Of a stretch of 64,000 nucleotides of DNA, positions 53,426 to 64,000 are shown in pieces. Source of the DNA: Aricia agestis. Its lineage: Eukaryota > Arthropoda > Insecta > Lepidoptera > Lycaenidae. The notes below the pieces were generated by a model. That model had not been told where the DNA came from and searched no databases. It was given only the letters and a program-made list of their open reading frames with translations. Each line of letters begins with the position of its first letter. The first letter of the stretch is position 1. Made by a program: the position numbers and the translations under genes. Location: the NCBI RefSeq assembly GCF_905147365.1, contig NC_056408.1, forward strand, positions 1,736,001-1,800,000, read 5' to 3'.

Positions 53426-53802
53426 GTAAGTAATGAAATTCATTATTATAATTATGTAAAGACAAACTATCCTAAACTAACAAGTGATCGGGGTTTTGAC
53501 CCAAAATGGCGCGAGGTTTCGTCCCCATTAAACCTATTGGGGCAATTTAAGCCCTGCATTAACCTAGCCAATCCCTTATTATAAAGGAAGGTATTTGCCT
53601 AACAAAAGCGGTCTAGGGGTCCCTTGTTTTTGTTTTCCATTTATTGTAATGTTTTGTGGAGGTTAATTTATTTTTACGTTTGGATTTGATTGGCTTTATG
53701 ACTTTTGGCTTGTACGAGATAAATCGAGATAAATAATTAAGATTTCTAGTTTTATCAAAATTAGATTATCGCAAGCTGATTTTGCTACTTTAGTTTATAG
53801 TT

Positions 53803-54010
53803 TACTAGCTTCTGCCCGCGGCTTTGCTCACGATAAGAAGTATTATTATATACAATCATCCATTCCCTATTTTATCCGCTTAGGGGTGGCATTAATAAAA
53901 ATCATTTCTTAGAGGATGCCTACGTTATGAAATGTACCTGCATGCCAAATTTCAGCGCGATCCGTTTATGTACTGATTTGGGCTGTGCGTTGATACATCA
54001 CTATGTAAGT
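53803..54010 (-). mobile_element. Hel-like element with CTAGCTTCTGCCCGCGGC end
   Basis: CTAGCTTCTGCCCGCGGCTTTGCTC is the reverse complement of a CTAG-ending terminus. GGATGCCTACGTTATGAAATG and CATGCCAAATTTCAGCGCGATCCG follow, as in related lepidopteran repeats. It lies in the putative intron between the two plus-strand exon candidates. Confidence 0.55.
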
Positions 54011-54274
54011 CAGTATACCTTTGAGTTATATAATATATAATATTATTATTTACATAAGTACATTATTTCTAATTCGTGATTTCTCAATATAATGTACTTA
54101 TTATATATTATAGATTTATCGAATATTTAGTATCTTTTCTAGTCAAAAAACGAATTCTTCAATCCTATGTTTCAAAAACATCAACGCATATTCGTTAGCC
54201 ACAACTCACAATTACGCATAATTAATGGTAAATAGATGTCATAACTAATAGTAATTCCTAATCCCCTCTACCAG

Positions 54275-54314
54275 GCTGCTCGGAAGTAGCTGCGGTAATA
54301 AATCTAATGTCACC
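54275..54314 (+). CDS. Possible small exon following 53360-53425
   Basis: A 40-bp segment between acceptor AATCCCCTCTACCAG and donor CACC|GTGAGTACC. Joined to the previous exon the split codon becomes GGC and the frame continues CSEVAAVINLMS, open to the donor. Both splice sites are good and the phases agree. It is too short to test by content, and another frame is also open, so this is a guess from splice signals. Confidence 0.3.
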
Positions 54315-55672
54315 GTGAGTACCGGCGAGATAAGAAATACAACATAATTGAAGCCATCCATTTATCATGATCAATCTTCCCGTACATCTCTTAGGTTAAG
54401 TAGCGATACGCTTAAATACGGCATAAGTGTTTCTAAACAATCGCCAAGCTGCGGTCCAATTGGGACTCTATTGTGATGGCGGAGAGTTGGAATTCGTGGA
54501 TGCAAGCTGAAACTTTTTCATAACTCTGCTCAAAAGTGACGCTGGTGTGAAAAGATATATCGCGATTAAAAAGAAATCTGCATCGTTCACGGTCCATTAA
54601 AGGTGAGGTACGGCCTGATATGAAGTCGTTTTGTCGCAGATTGTAATGAAAAATATTGTTATGTCTCGATTTACATTTATGCATAAACATGGCTGATTAT
54701 GTCGTATTTTTTATCCGTATTTTTATGATGATAAAACGACATCATGGCTTCGCTGTAGCGGCAACAAGTTTTGCGCGAAGATCTTTTATCGATTTTCACT
54801 CTCTTCTTTCTTTTCTTTCGATATTTTATCTTCAGAGTATGCTGTTATTTTAATGAAGCTTTAAGCACAATTGACTTTATACTCCAAGCTTTAAAACTTT
54901 AAATGTTAAATGCCAGAAATTTCATAAAAATTATTCTGTTTTGACTAGCCTTGCAAACTGGGCTACAGTAACGTAAAGATGTGAAAAACTTCACACACCT
55001 TTAATAGTTATATTTTTTAAGATCCTAGATCGAGGAGCCTAAAAAGAATAATTGCTGTTTCTCTATTCTAGACCACGGCTGTAGCTTTTGTTAAGTCAGT
55101 CAAAGGATAGTTAAAGATCAAAATACTTTTTCACAGTATTTTGTTGATTATATTATATTATATATATTTTTGGTCAGGATTTGCATCGCATTCGTTACCA
55201 GTGATCGGCTCCATTCAGGTCCGTGCAGTGTTTGCTAATGAATATTCGGGCACAATGCGTACACGTCCGTATTGGATACACCATACACCCTCATCCCGCC
55301 CGCGCCAGTAGATAGCGTTCCATTTTACTTTGAATAGAATTTCGGATATCTTTGTAACGACTTTATATTCTAGTCTTAATAAAGATGTAGGTTATTGTGT
55401 TAACTTCTTAGCTTGTCTATTTTATGTATGTTTTAGTAGGAGCTAACGTAGCCCTGTTTAGGTCATACGTTGTTGAATAAAATTTGTGGTGTGTTAGCAA
55501 TAGTAACGTTATACCACTAGATACTAACTACCGCTCTACAAGTCACCTACGACATAGGCCAAAATCAAAACTAATGCTACCTATCTTGTAAGCTTAAAAT
55601 TAGAGAAACGGATATTTTCCATCCACGCCCTCCTATCAATATAATCCACGATTCATTTTGGTCAGGCTCTAA
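54315..55672. other. Nothing confirmed
   Basis: The 54430-54700 block has mixed composition with an 85-codon minus frame and no recognised domain; it may be conserved noncoding DNA. No repeat family was seen. Confidence 0.3.
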
Positions 55673-55979
55673 CATAAAGTTAATATACCTAGTGGATTAG
55701 AGAAACAAAGGCCTGAGCAAGAGAGATGTCAATATCAGTAACACTGCGTAGTGCGTGGTAATAAGAGACGTGTGATACATGACAGCAGCACTCTTTTTTT
55801 GACGTCCAGTCGGCACGTGCCCCACGTTGACAATTTAATCTCATAGAATTCATGTTCAATGATGTTTGTGTAAGTGTATACGTACACATATTTTTCACAC
55901 AGTTGAAAACCAATTTTGGTTACGTTTGACAGCTCTAGATTGTTGCTCTATTCCGCTAGGTATAATATTACCTTTATGG
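55673..55979 (-). mobile_element. MITE family R, copy 3 (inverted)
   Basis: Same ends and middle as 33495 and 52800 but in opposite orientation, with slightly more differences. Confidence 0.85.
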
Positions 55980-56640
55980 GCTCTAATGACACCTAACCTT
56001 AGCACCTAACCGATTTTGTGTGCGTTGCAATCCATGTACCCATGACTATGTCATCCAAGCCAAAAGATCATTGTAGGTATGTGTCAGTAATTTAATGGAC
56101 ACAGCTTTATTACGAAAAATATATTTCGTCATAAATAGCCAGCATTTATTTTATAGCTTCATGAACATCAGAAGACGTTCACTGATTAATGTGGGCGACT
56201 TAGTGGACATTTTGTATTCGCATTATTACCATTTAATGTTTTACAAGATATATGTCGGCCATGTTTATCACATGTTTTTCCTATGTTGTTAATATGGTAT
56301 TGATATTTATTACTTGTATCGAAATATACTGCCGTCTAATGGACTTTTTATATGTTTACCAATTGTGAGCGTTAGGATCGGTGCTGACTAGTTCCACTTA
56401 TTTCGACGATTATGTTTGCTTTGCCTCACTTTCTATTTTGTTCTGTGTTTTATGAATATACTGTCTTACTTCTGAATTATTGACTGATGAATGAATCGTC
56501 AAATCATCAGATTTGACTCCTAAAAATGAAACCTTTTTATGGTTCAAATTGCTGCTTTTATAGTCCATACAGTACTACTGATATTATTATAGTTTATTCT
56601 TCTAGTTCAATTAATCCCTCCGGAATAGGCCGACTATTTT
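55980..56640. other. Nothing recognised
   Basis: AT-rich with small unrelated frames. Confidence 0.4.
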
Positions 56641-56650
56641 GGAAGATTAT

Positions 56651-56963
56651 ACGTGGGAGAGCCATGTTTCGGCACAAATGGGCCGGCTCGACCGGAGAAA
56701 TACCACGTTCTCACAGAAAACCGGTGTGAAACAGCGCTTGCGCTGTGTTTCGCCGAGTGAGTAAGTTTACCGGAGGCCCAATCCCCTACCCTATTCCCTT
56801 CCCTACCATCCCCTATTCTCTTCCCTACCCTCCCCTATTACCCTAAAAAAGGCCGGCAACGCACTTGTAGCTCTACTGATGCTGCGAGTGTCCATGGGCG
56901 ACGGAAGTTGCTTTCCATCAGGTGACCCGTTTGCTCGTTTGCCCCCTTATATCATAAAAAAAA
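56651..56963 (+). mobile_element. LINE-tail Z retroposon, copy 5, with target duplication
   Basis: ACGTGGGAGAGCCATG head, GGGCCGGCTCGACCGG, GCGCTTGCGCTGTGTTTC, C-rich middle, GTGACCCGTTTGCTCG tail and A-run. GAAGATTAT is duplicated outside both ends (56642-56650 and 56964-56972). The duplication and A-rich tail show target-primed retroposition. Best reference copy of the family. Confidence 0.9.
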
Positions 56964-57004
56964 GAAGATTATCATATTGTGTGCTTTCCCGTATACGTTT
57001 TAAA

Positions 57005-57055
57005 TGTTTGTATAGGCAATGTATAGGCAACTATACGGACATTTAAAATCTTGTA
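57005..57055. repeat. Imperfect hairpin
   Basis: TTTTAAATGTTTGTATAG pairs with CTATACGGACATTTAAAA around GCAATGTATAGGCAA. Confidence 0.7.
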
Positions 57056-57384
57056 CCAGGTATTTGCTCTGAAAATACCTGTATAAATCATCCCCAACAG
57101 ATGCAGATTTTTATTATAGTGTGCGCTGGCCCTTACGGAGCCAATAACTATGATATAAGTCAACTTTTATTAATAAACTAATGACATCCGGGGACAATTT
57201 ATGAGGGCCATCTCAATCCCGGGTAGTCAGCCATTAAACGTCGCCAATAACATCCACAAAATACAAAACCGACCTACGAAATACAAGAAAAATATAATGA
57301 TAAATAGTCGAAAAATTATTTGGCATGATTAGTCTATTTCATAATTGATATATAATCATACATACTAATATGAGATATACTTAG

Positions 57385-57520
57385 GTATATGTCTGTCTGT
57401 CTGTTACCTCTTCACGCCTTCTTTGAACCGATTTTGCTGAAATTTAGTATGAGGATTGAGAATACTTAGAAAATTGAGTCCCAAGAACTGTGACATAGGA
57501 CGGTTCCCGTGCGATAAACG
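57385..57520 (+). mobile_element. Hel-B Helitron-like, 3-prime truncated
   Basis: GTCTGTCTGTCTGTTACCTC, CTTTGAACCGATTTTGCTG, GACATAGGACGGTTCCCG, CGATAAACGTATTTT in family order; stops before the hairpin. Confidence 0.65.
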
Positions 57521-57622
57521 TATTTTATTGTTTAAAATAATATAGGACAAGACTAAATACGAAAATATGAAATGACTTGACTGACATAAAGTGGCGTCTG
57601 GCGAATTTGAATAAAGTGCATA

Positions 57623-58102
<480 letters not shown>

Positions 58103-58138
58103 TTATTATTATTTCAGTAGTTTTTTGTAGCAACTCGG

Positions 58139-58463
58139 CAAACATTACACGGTAGGTTTTGCTGTCAGTTTTACCACAGTCATGACTGTGACTGATGCAT
58201 AACCTGTCGTGTAATGCAGTGACTTGATTTTTGCTTCATGCAACCATCAGTCACGTATTTTGAGTGAGTGTTGTCACATCTGACAAAATAGGAAAAAATT
58301 AGAAACGTATACCTTTGAAACTTTTGGCTTTGACTGACATAAAACTGAAGAGAATTGATTGACCGTCTAATACCATTCGTCAGTCCATCAGTCGCCATCA
58401 TTCAAACATAATTAATGATTGACGGAATTGACTGTCGCTTGTATGATCGTGTAATGGATGCCT
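58139..58463. mobile_element. MITE family I
   Basis: ACATTACACG at the left and CGTGTAATGGATGC at the right are inverted ends. The arms share GCTGTCAG/CTGACAGC-like and TGATTGACGG sequence. A half-copy is at 47130. The left arm is more diverged. Confidence 0.65.
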
Positions 58464-59249
58464 TACTAATAAAAACATCGCCATTAACGCAAAAGGGACA
58501 TCAGTGAAAATATTTTTGTAAATGTTCTTCTTATTGGCTTGTAATGACAGATTTCTCCAGTCTCCACTACATTACGCTATAACGTTCTTATGATAATGTC
58601 CATATTTCGCACCAATACCTCTGTAAATTCGGCCTACAAGATTTGATTTGAAATGTTTTAAAAATTGCAAAAAAATTGTGAAAAAATATGTTATCCGTAA
58701 AATTTGTTAATAAAGAGAAAAGAGTTCGAGAACAAATGCAAATTTTAGTCTTTTCTACATCTTCGAACGCGCGAGTCGCTCCAACGGCGCTGCCGAAACG
58801 CTTAACGATAAAACCAGCCTACGTTGTAAGCAGTTATCTAATCTGCTAAAAACTTAATGTGTCTGTACATTCACAAACCAAGAAGGATTATCCAAGTTAG
58901 TAGCATCGTTCATACAAATCCCTGATTAATCGTATACAATAAACATATTCCATTGAAACATAATATTATGTCATAATATGTATTGGGTCCGCGATCCATC
59001 AATATGCCCAGTGTATAGGGTCTTTAGGCTGTGACAGAAATTGATATAGCCATCGGAAGGGGGACTTATTTATTTTATTGCAGAAGTAAATGGATTTCAA
59101 ATGGTATTATTTTATGTATAACTACGGAATTCTAAAAATTAACTCCATACCTAAAAATATACACATACTTACACAAAAAATACTCATTCACTTTTTATTT
59201 GGTTGTTTTTATTGGTTGTTTTTAAAATATATATATATATAAAAAAAAA
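58464..59249. other. Nothing recognised
   Basis: A GC-richer patch at 58765-58810 (GAACGCGCGAGTCGCTCC) has a 40-codon open frame of no clear identity. Confidence 0.3.
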
Positions 59250-59541
59250 TATTTTAAAAAGTTTTTTATTCATTTGTTTTTTAATCAATAAGTAGTTAAA
59301 AGCAATAAATAATAATGTCGAAATTTTTAATTTGTGATGAAGATCTTTTCTATAACTTTTATTTAGTAGTTTACTATAATAGTAATAAAAAAAATACTTT
59401 TTTAAATATATTTTAAAAAGCTTTTTTTTATTCATTTGTTTTTTAATCAATAAGTAGTTAAAAGCAATAAATAATAATGTCGAACTTTTTTATTTGTGAT
59501 GAAGATCATTTCTATAACTTTTACTTAGTAGTTCGTGAACA
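59250..59541. repeat. Tandem duplication, 162-bp period
   Basis: CATTTGTTTTTTAATCAATA...GTGATGAAGATC...TATAACTTTTA occurs at 59271 and 59433 with only a few differences. Confidence 0.9.
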
Positions 59542-60105
59542 ATATTTTTTCGCCGCCTTACCGCCCTATAATGACGGAAATATTTTCGCGAGCTCAGTGT
59601 AAGCTATTAGCACTGTGGGAAAATTTTCTATTTGTCCAGCCATCGACTGTGGGTGGCGGGATCTCGGCAAACAAAGGAAGCTAAAACATAGAAATATATT
59701 CTAGATGCTTTTTAATTTAATATTATTTTAGTTATAATGAATGTTTTGGAATGGACGTGGATGGATGATAGCGGTTAATATTTTACATCGGTATCTTTTC
59801 AGAAGAGGATAAGGTATATTATCAAAGTTTTTAGTTATATAATCTAATGATAACAAGGACAAATAATTTGTTTTGTCCTTACTCCTTACATATTATTGGC
59901 GTCGAAAAAAAAATAGGTTTTGAAGAGAGCACCTAATCAAATAGTCTCAAAATACAGATTTGATAGTCAAGCCTTCGGTTTTCGTTGGTAACATTAAGTT
60001 GTCGATTTCTTAAAGAAGAAGAGCTTGCTGTCAGTAATATTTTGTAATATTGACTCTCTCTTAAAGTACTTACTAAACCATTAAGAAAATTATATACCTA
60101 CAAGT
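59542..60105. other. Nothing recognised
   Basis: No feature supported. Confidence 0.4.
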
Positions 60106-60310
60106 TGATGCCCGCAACTCCGTTGCGCCAAAATTCGTTTATCGCGGAACCGTACATTTTTTCGGGATAAAAAGTATTATATTTCCTTTCCCGGGTCTCA
60201 AAGTATCTCCATGCCAAATTTGAGCAAAATCGGTTCAGCGGTTTGAGCGTGAAGAGGTGACAGACAGACAGACGCACTGAATTTCATCACATTTGTAATA
60301 TTAAGTATGG
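60106..60310 (-). mobile_element. Hel-B Helitron-like copy
   Basis: GATGCCCGCAACTCCGTTGCGCC, TTTATCGCGGAACCGTACAT, CAAAGTATCTCCATGCCAAA, GGTTCAGCGGTTTGAGCGTG, (ACAG)n. The CTAG has changed to CAAGTTGATG. Confidence 0.75.
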
Positions 60311-61050
60311 AAATATTAATATGGATATGGTGCTGCGTTATAAAGTATCTAGTATTATTAACAGTAGGTACATTATTTATCAAAATACTATTTTAACTTT
60401 AGAAATTAATCGAGGGTTTTATTGGCAATGGAAAAAAATGTTATTTTATAATTCCAAAATACATTACACCGGGTCCGCAGCCAACAGATATGGACTGTGA
60501 AACGCGATAGCCGGATTTCATTTTTGGCCTGAATAAATCTAGGCCTAAATATTTTAAGCTAGTGATCTACTGACTGAATGCACCCGTATTTGTATTGATA
60601 CCTCGATTGTGGGAATCGCAGACACAATAGATTTTCAATTGTCATGCGGCAGCCGGGTTAAGGTGTTTCCTCACCGGGAGCATTCACGTCTAATGTAACA
60701 TTATAAATTCGTCTTTGAGCATTACATTACAATAATACCTCCCTGACCGACAAACATTCGCGTGTATATAATATAATATAGATTCGACTTTAAGCATTCC
60801 ATAACAAGTTAACTTTATCGACTTGTTTTATAGTGATTACTGATTATAATAATATATTGTGTCTAGATTCTTGTTTAATTTAAAAAGAAGATTGTTTTTG
60901 TTTTCAAGATTCGGCTGATAAAATCAAAATATGATGTGTCTGAAACCGCGTGTTCATAAAGCCTGTAATATAATTAAAGTAACAGAACGGTATGAAGTTT
61001 CTTACTTAAGACATTTATTCGCAGAAACTAATATCCATACTTCCATATCC
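60311..61050. other. Nothing recognised
   Basis: No supported feature. Confidence 0.4.
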
Positions 61051-61054
61051 ATAT

Positions 61055-61264
61055 CCATACTTCCATACTAATATTAAAATGCGAAAGTGTGTCTGTCTGT
61101 CTGTTACCTTCACGCCCAAACCCCTGAACCGATTTGGCTGAAATTTGTCATGGAGATACTTTGAGTCCCAGGAAAGGACATAGGATACTTTGCCTCCCAG
61201 AAAAATTCACGGTTCCCGCACGATAAACGTGTTTTGGCGCAGCGGAGTTACGGACGTCATCTAG
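61055..61264 (+). mobile_element. Hel-B Helitron-like copy, nearly intact
   Basis: TCCATACTAATATTAAAATGCG start (TC after A), CTGTCTGTCTGTTACC, GAGATACTTTGAGTCCCAGG, CGGTTCCCGCACGATAAACG, hairpin region GCGCAGCGGAGTTACGG, end GTCATCTAG then T. Best Hel-B reference in the window. Confidence 0.85.
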
Positions 61265-61907
61265 TTAAGTCATAAACTAACGCAATGTGAGAAAACAGAA
61301 AAAATGTAATTGCGAGGTATGAAGAACGGTCAAAGGTTAAAAAAGGTTGTGAAAAAGTTCCCATCTGCTCACACACGGGGCGTAAATTAAAAAAATAAAC
61401 ATATTCCTATAATATTTTGAGCTTTATATGTGAATTTATGTGCAATAAAATTTGATGAATGGCTGTTACAAGCATTATCCTTATCAAAGACAAAAGAGTT
61501 CGACGCGTAATGGATTAACTTTCCCGCCATTTTGTTTTCGCGTTTTCCAAATTTAAATGATGGCGGCTTTTGATTCTTTTTCAATATTTTTTTGTGCGAC
61601 ATGTTGGAAATACGAGTTTATTTTAAATTCTGAGTTATTCGTATCTTTTACAAAATTTTGTTCGTAGTTCTTGCATTGTAGTCTTACGTTGTACGAGTAC
61701 GTACAATATTGTAAGAATCACAATAATACCGTATTCAATTATATTTTCTACGTACCACTGCCAGAAATTCTACTTATGTACGCCCGAAGTAACAACAAAA
61801 CAAATTGTCAACATCTTTTAGAAATGTGATTTTCTTAGAATCAGTTACGTACTCGTATATAGTATAATATTACAGAAATGGCTGACAAAAATGTTAAATG
61901 CCTTATA
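61265..61907. other. Nothing recognised
   Basis: Small hairpin TTGTACG/CGTACAA at about 61687. No gene or family. Confidence 0.4.
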
Positions 61908-62600
61908 CAGTGAAACCTGGTTAATTGGGATCTCAAGGGACCAAGACTTTTGTACCAATTATTAAGGGCTCCCAATAATCCAGTTATCCAATTAAGCAGG
62001 TTTAAAATTATGGGTGTCTCATTTACAGGGGCCGACACTCACAGAGGTTAATATGTGTCGTTATTTAATTTTAAAAGCTTTTATTCGTTTGAGTTTTCGT
62101 TTTCCATCAATACACTGAGACCGTATTTCTTCGTTGTTTGTAATAATTCTCCACAGGGTTGACTTTGGTGTGTTATTCTCCCTATATATTTCATCACGCG
62201 ACTTTCCTATATCATAATCTGATAGACGTTTGAACTGATAACGTTTTATATTTACGTTTGGATATTTTTTACACTTTTATTCCCTTGTTTTTAGGTCAAA
62301 AACTGAGAAAGTACTGACAAAAAAGCATGCACGTTAGGCGACGCGAAATGTATGTTTAACAAACATGTCAAAACTTGTTACACCTATCGTAATTTGTGTC
62401 AATTATACAGGTTAATGAGCTACAGAGTCTCAATTACAGAGTTAAATATTGAAAAAGTCTTAAAATTCAAATCTCATTTAATCAGTTTCGAAAAATCCAT
62501 TAACAGAGGTAATTTAATGAAATTGTGCCGGGACCTCATTGCAACTATCAATAATAGAGGTTTCTCGCTTAGCCAGGTCCCGCTTAACCAGGTTTCACTG
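61908..62600. mobile_element. pogo/Tigger-like transposon, internally deleted
   Basis: The inverted ends CAGTGAAACCTGGTTAA(T/G) are flanked by TA on both sides (61906-61907 and 62601-62602), the target of Tc1/mariner-pogo elements. Inner arms include GGGATCTCAAGG / GGGACCTGGC. At 693 bp it is too short for a full transposase but keeps an N-terminal coding remnant on the minus strand. Confidence 0.85.
62061..62276 (-). pseudogene. pogo-type transposase N-terminal DNA-binding remnant
   Basis: A minus-strand frame of 71 codons contains DYDIGKSRDEIYRENNTPKS then TLWRIITNNEEI and KRKLKRIK. GKSxxEIxxExNxPKSTLxxI is the helix-turn-helix pattern of the CENP-B/pipsqueak-type DNA-binding domain at the N-terminus of pogo transposases. 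There is no start codon in the frame, and it ends before any DDE catalytic part, which has been deleted. It cannot make active transposase but shows the source of the element. Confidence 0.75.
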
Positions 62601-62602
62601 TA

Positions 62603-63473
62603 ATATAATATTTTTGAGTAAAAGTTTTGATTACTTATTATTATTATGAAAAAAGGAAAATTGACCGATAGTTGTTATCATATTACTACATTTTACATTT
62701 TACAAGGCGCGCACATTTATTAATTTATAATATTTTAAAGATTTTTTTTATTCCATTTTATTTATAGGACCTTTATATTACAATACATGTCGGTCCTGTT
62801 AGTTAAACATAATACATTATGTAAAAACAAACAAAAGAAAGTTCATTTTAAAGATTAACTACACAGTTTACAAGAAAGTAACAATAAGCAACATAGGCAT
62901 TAATGTCAAAACTAATAGGCTAAACAAAATTATTCCGACGCAAGAAAAATAAAAGTTAAAACTAAATTATAAGGCTTAGAGAGAGCAACAAAATTCTATA
63001 AAAATAAAAGAGGATCAGCAAAAGTAATTTCAATAAACAAAAGATCAACAGCGCCCTTTCAGTTGTGACCAGTGTAAGCTGAGCCCCGCGTTTGTCCCCA
63101 ACTCAAACAGGCCAAGTTCACGAAAACAGTATTTATGCTGGTTACTATTTCAACAGAAGTTGTAAGTCCATTAGTTTGTGTGCTGCCTTCACTTAATGCT
63201 AAAGGGGGCTCAATAGTGTCTTGTCATGAAAATGTTCTATTATCTCCATTTAGATTCATTTGTATCTTAATACCTTTAATGATGTATTTGAATTATGTTA
63301 CCAATTCAAATACAATGCCACATATTATTTACTTGGATGACTCTAAAATTTTCTGTCTGATCTTGCATCGAAAAAATGTAGCTAAATTGCTATTTTCATA
63401 TGAATTTGTAGCAACGATTCAGATCATGACTCTTGTCCCAAAATATAGTTATTAATATAAGCTGGGCCTGTAG
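62603..63473. other. Nothing confirmed
   Basis: A 106-codon frame at 63135-63455 shows no domain. The block near 63040-63110 is GC-richer, and TAGGACC...GGTCC near 62765-62800 may belong to a retroelement 3-prime end. Confidence 0.3.
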
Positions 63474-63640
63474 ACAAGTGACAAAGCACTAACGCTAACG
63501 ATAACGCTAGCGCTACAAAATGTATGCGATTTGACATAAGTCATCGCTTCGCTAGCGAATACTAATGTCAAATCCATACATTTTGTAGCGTTAGCGTTAG
63601 CGTTCGCGTTAGCGTTTTGCCACTTGTCTACGGGGGCTGG
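63474..63640. mobile_element. Fold-back MITE with GTAGACAAGTG ends
   Basis: The arms share GTAGACAAGTG, GCGTTAGCGTTAGCG-type repeats, CTACAAAATGTATG and TTTGACAT. GCTAACG units are repeated within each arm, so arm pairing can slip. Confidence 0.85.
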
Positions 63641-63710
63641 TACGCTAGTACCATAATAATATTAGAAAAAAAAATACGTACGTAAGTACGAAATTTTGTC
63701 ACTTGCCGAA

Positions 63711-63858
63711 TCTATACATATAAAAATGGATTTTCAATTGTGTTAGTAACGCTAAAACTCAAAAACGGCTGAACGGATTGGGCTAATTTTAGTCTTAAAA
63801 TATTTGTAGAAGTCCAGGGAATGTTTTAAAGTGACACACAGTTCACTGGGACAGCTAG
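63711..63858 (+). mobile_element. Hel-E Helitron-like copy, complete
   Basis: TCTATACATATAAAAATGG start (TC after A), AAACGGCTGAACGGATTGGG, GAAGTCCAGGGAATG, GTTCACTGGGACAGCTAG end. The hairpin GTGA/TCAC lies just before the end. Confidence 0.7.
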
Positions 63859-64000
63859 GCTTGAAAAAATAGCATGAGGCACGAGGCCAGCCGCAAATGA
63901 TACGTTGGCAAAGGGCATCATCCTAGACTCTAAACAACCAAACAGTATGAGTTCGGACAAGCAGCGATCTCTTATCTAAGACCGAAGCCACATTGCAGCA
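63859..64000. other. Window end, nothing recognised
   Basis: No feature seen. Confidence 0.4.

Overview
This 64 kb window is AT-rich eukaryotic nuclear DNA, almost certainly from a moth or butterfly (Lepidoptera). I base that on the repeats: Helitron-like elements ending in CTAG after a short hairpin, tRNA-derived SINEs, LINE 3-prime ends whose frame runs into a conserved GTGACCCGTTTGCTCG tail, and many fold-back MITEs. This is recognition from memory, not a database hit. There is no operon structure, no rRNA, no functional tRNA gene and no CRISPR array. Most open frames without introns are short and lie inside repeats. Family names used here (Hel-A to Hel-G, SINE-1, SINE-2, LINE-tail Z, MITE letters) are my own labels.

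Host genes are sparse and split into small exons. The best model is a two-exon gene on the plus strand (43140..43206 joined to 43824..44017) encoding an 86-residue cysteine-free secreted peptide. About 350 bp upstream and pointing the other way is an 82-codon minus-strand frame (42536..42784) followed at once by AATAAA, which looks like a 3-prime-terminal exon. A minus-strand first coding exon with a signal-peptide-like start and a strong GTAAGT donor lies at 9685..9763, with a GC-rich possible 5-prime leader exon near 10.2 kb. A 66-bp plus-strand internal exon at 53360..53425 encodes FEISLGN, which resembles a conserved ferlin-family motif. A phase-compatible 40-bp exon candidate follows at 54275..54314.

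The remaining recognisable sequence is mobile DNA. 0-9 kb holds fold-back MITEs, Hel-B, Hel-D and Hel-E copies and an RTE-type LINE scrap. 10-22 kb holds a hAT-like element with an 8-bp target duplication, nested MITEs, a LINE reverse transcriptase C-terminus and an RTE reverse transcriptase pseudogene. 24-35 kb has SINEs, long near-perfect palindromes and a four-copy array containing TGACGTCA-like sites. 37-42 kb contains a three-level nest of elements. 44-51 kb has local duplications and tandem Helitron/SINE units. 51-64 kb has a long-inverted-repeat element, three copies of one 300-bp MITE family (one of them at 33 kb), a (TA)74 tract inside a Helitron-like element, and a deleted pogo-like element that still encodes part of its transposase DNA-binding domain.

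No pathway or multi-gene system can be reconstructed. The host exons probably belong to different genes whose remaining exons lie far away or outside the window. Long stretches hold nothing I can name and are marked as such.
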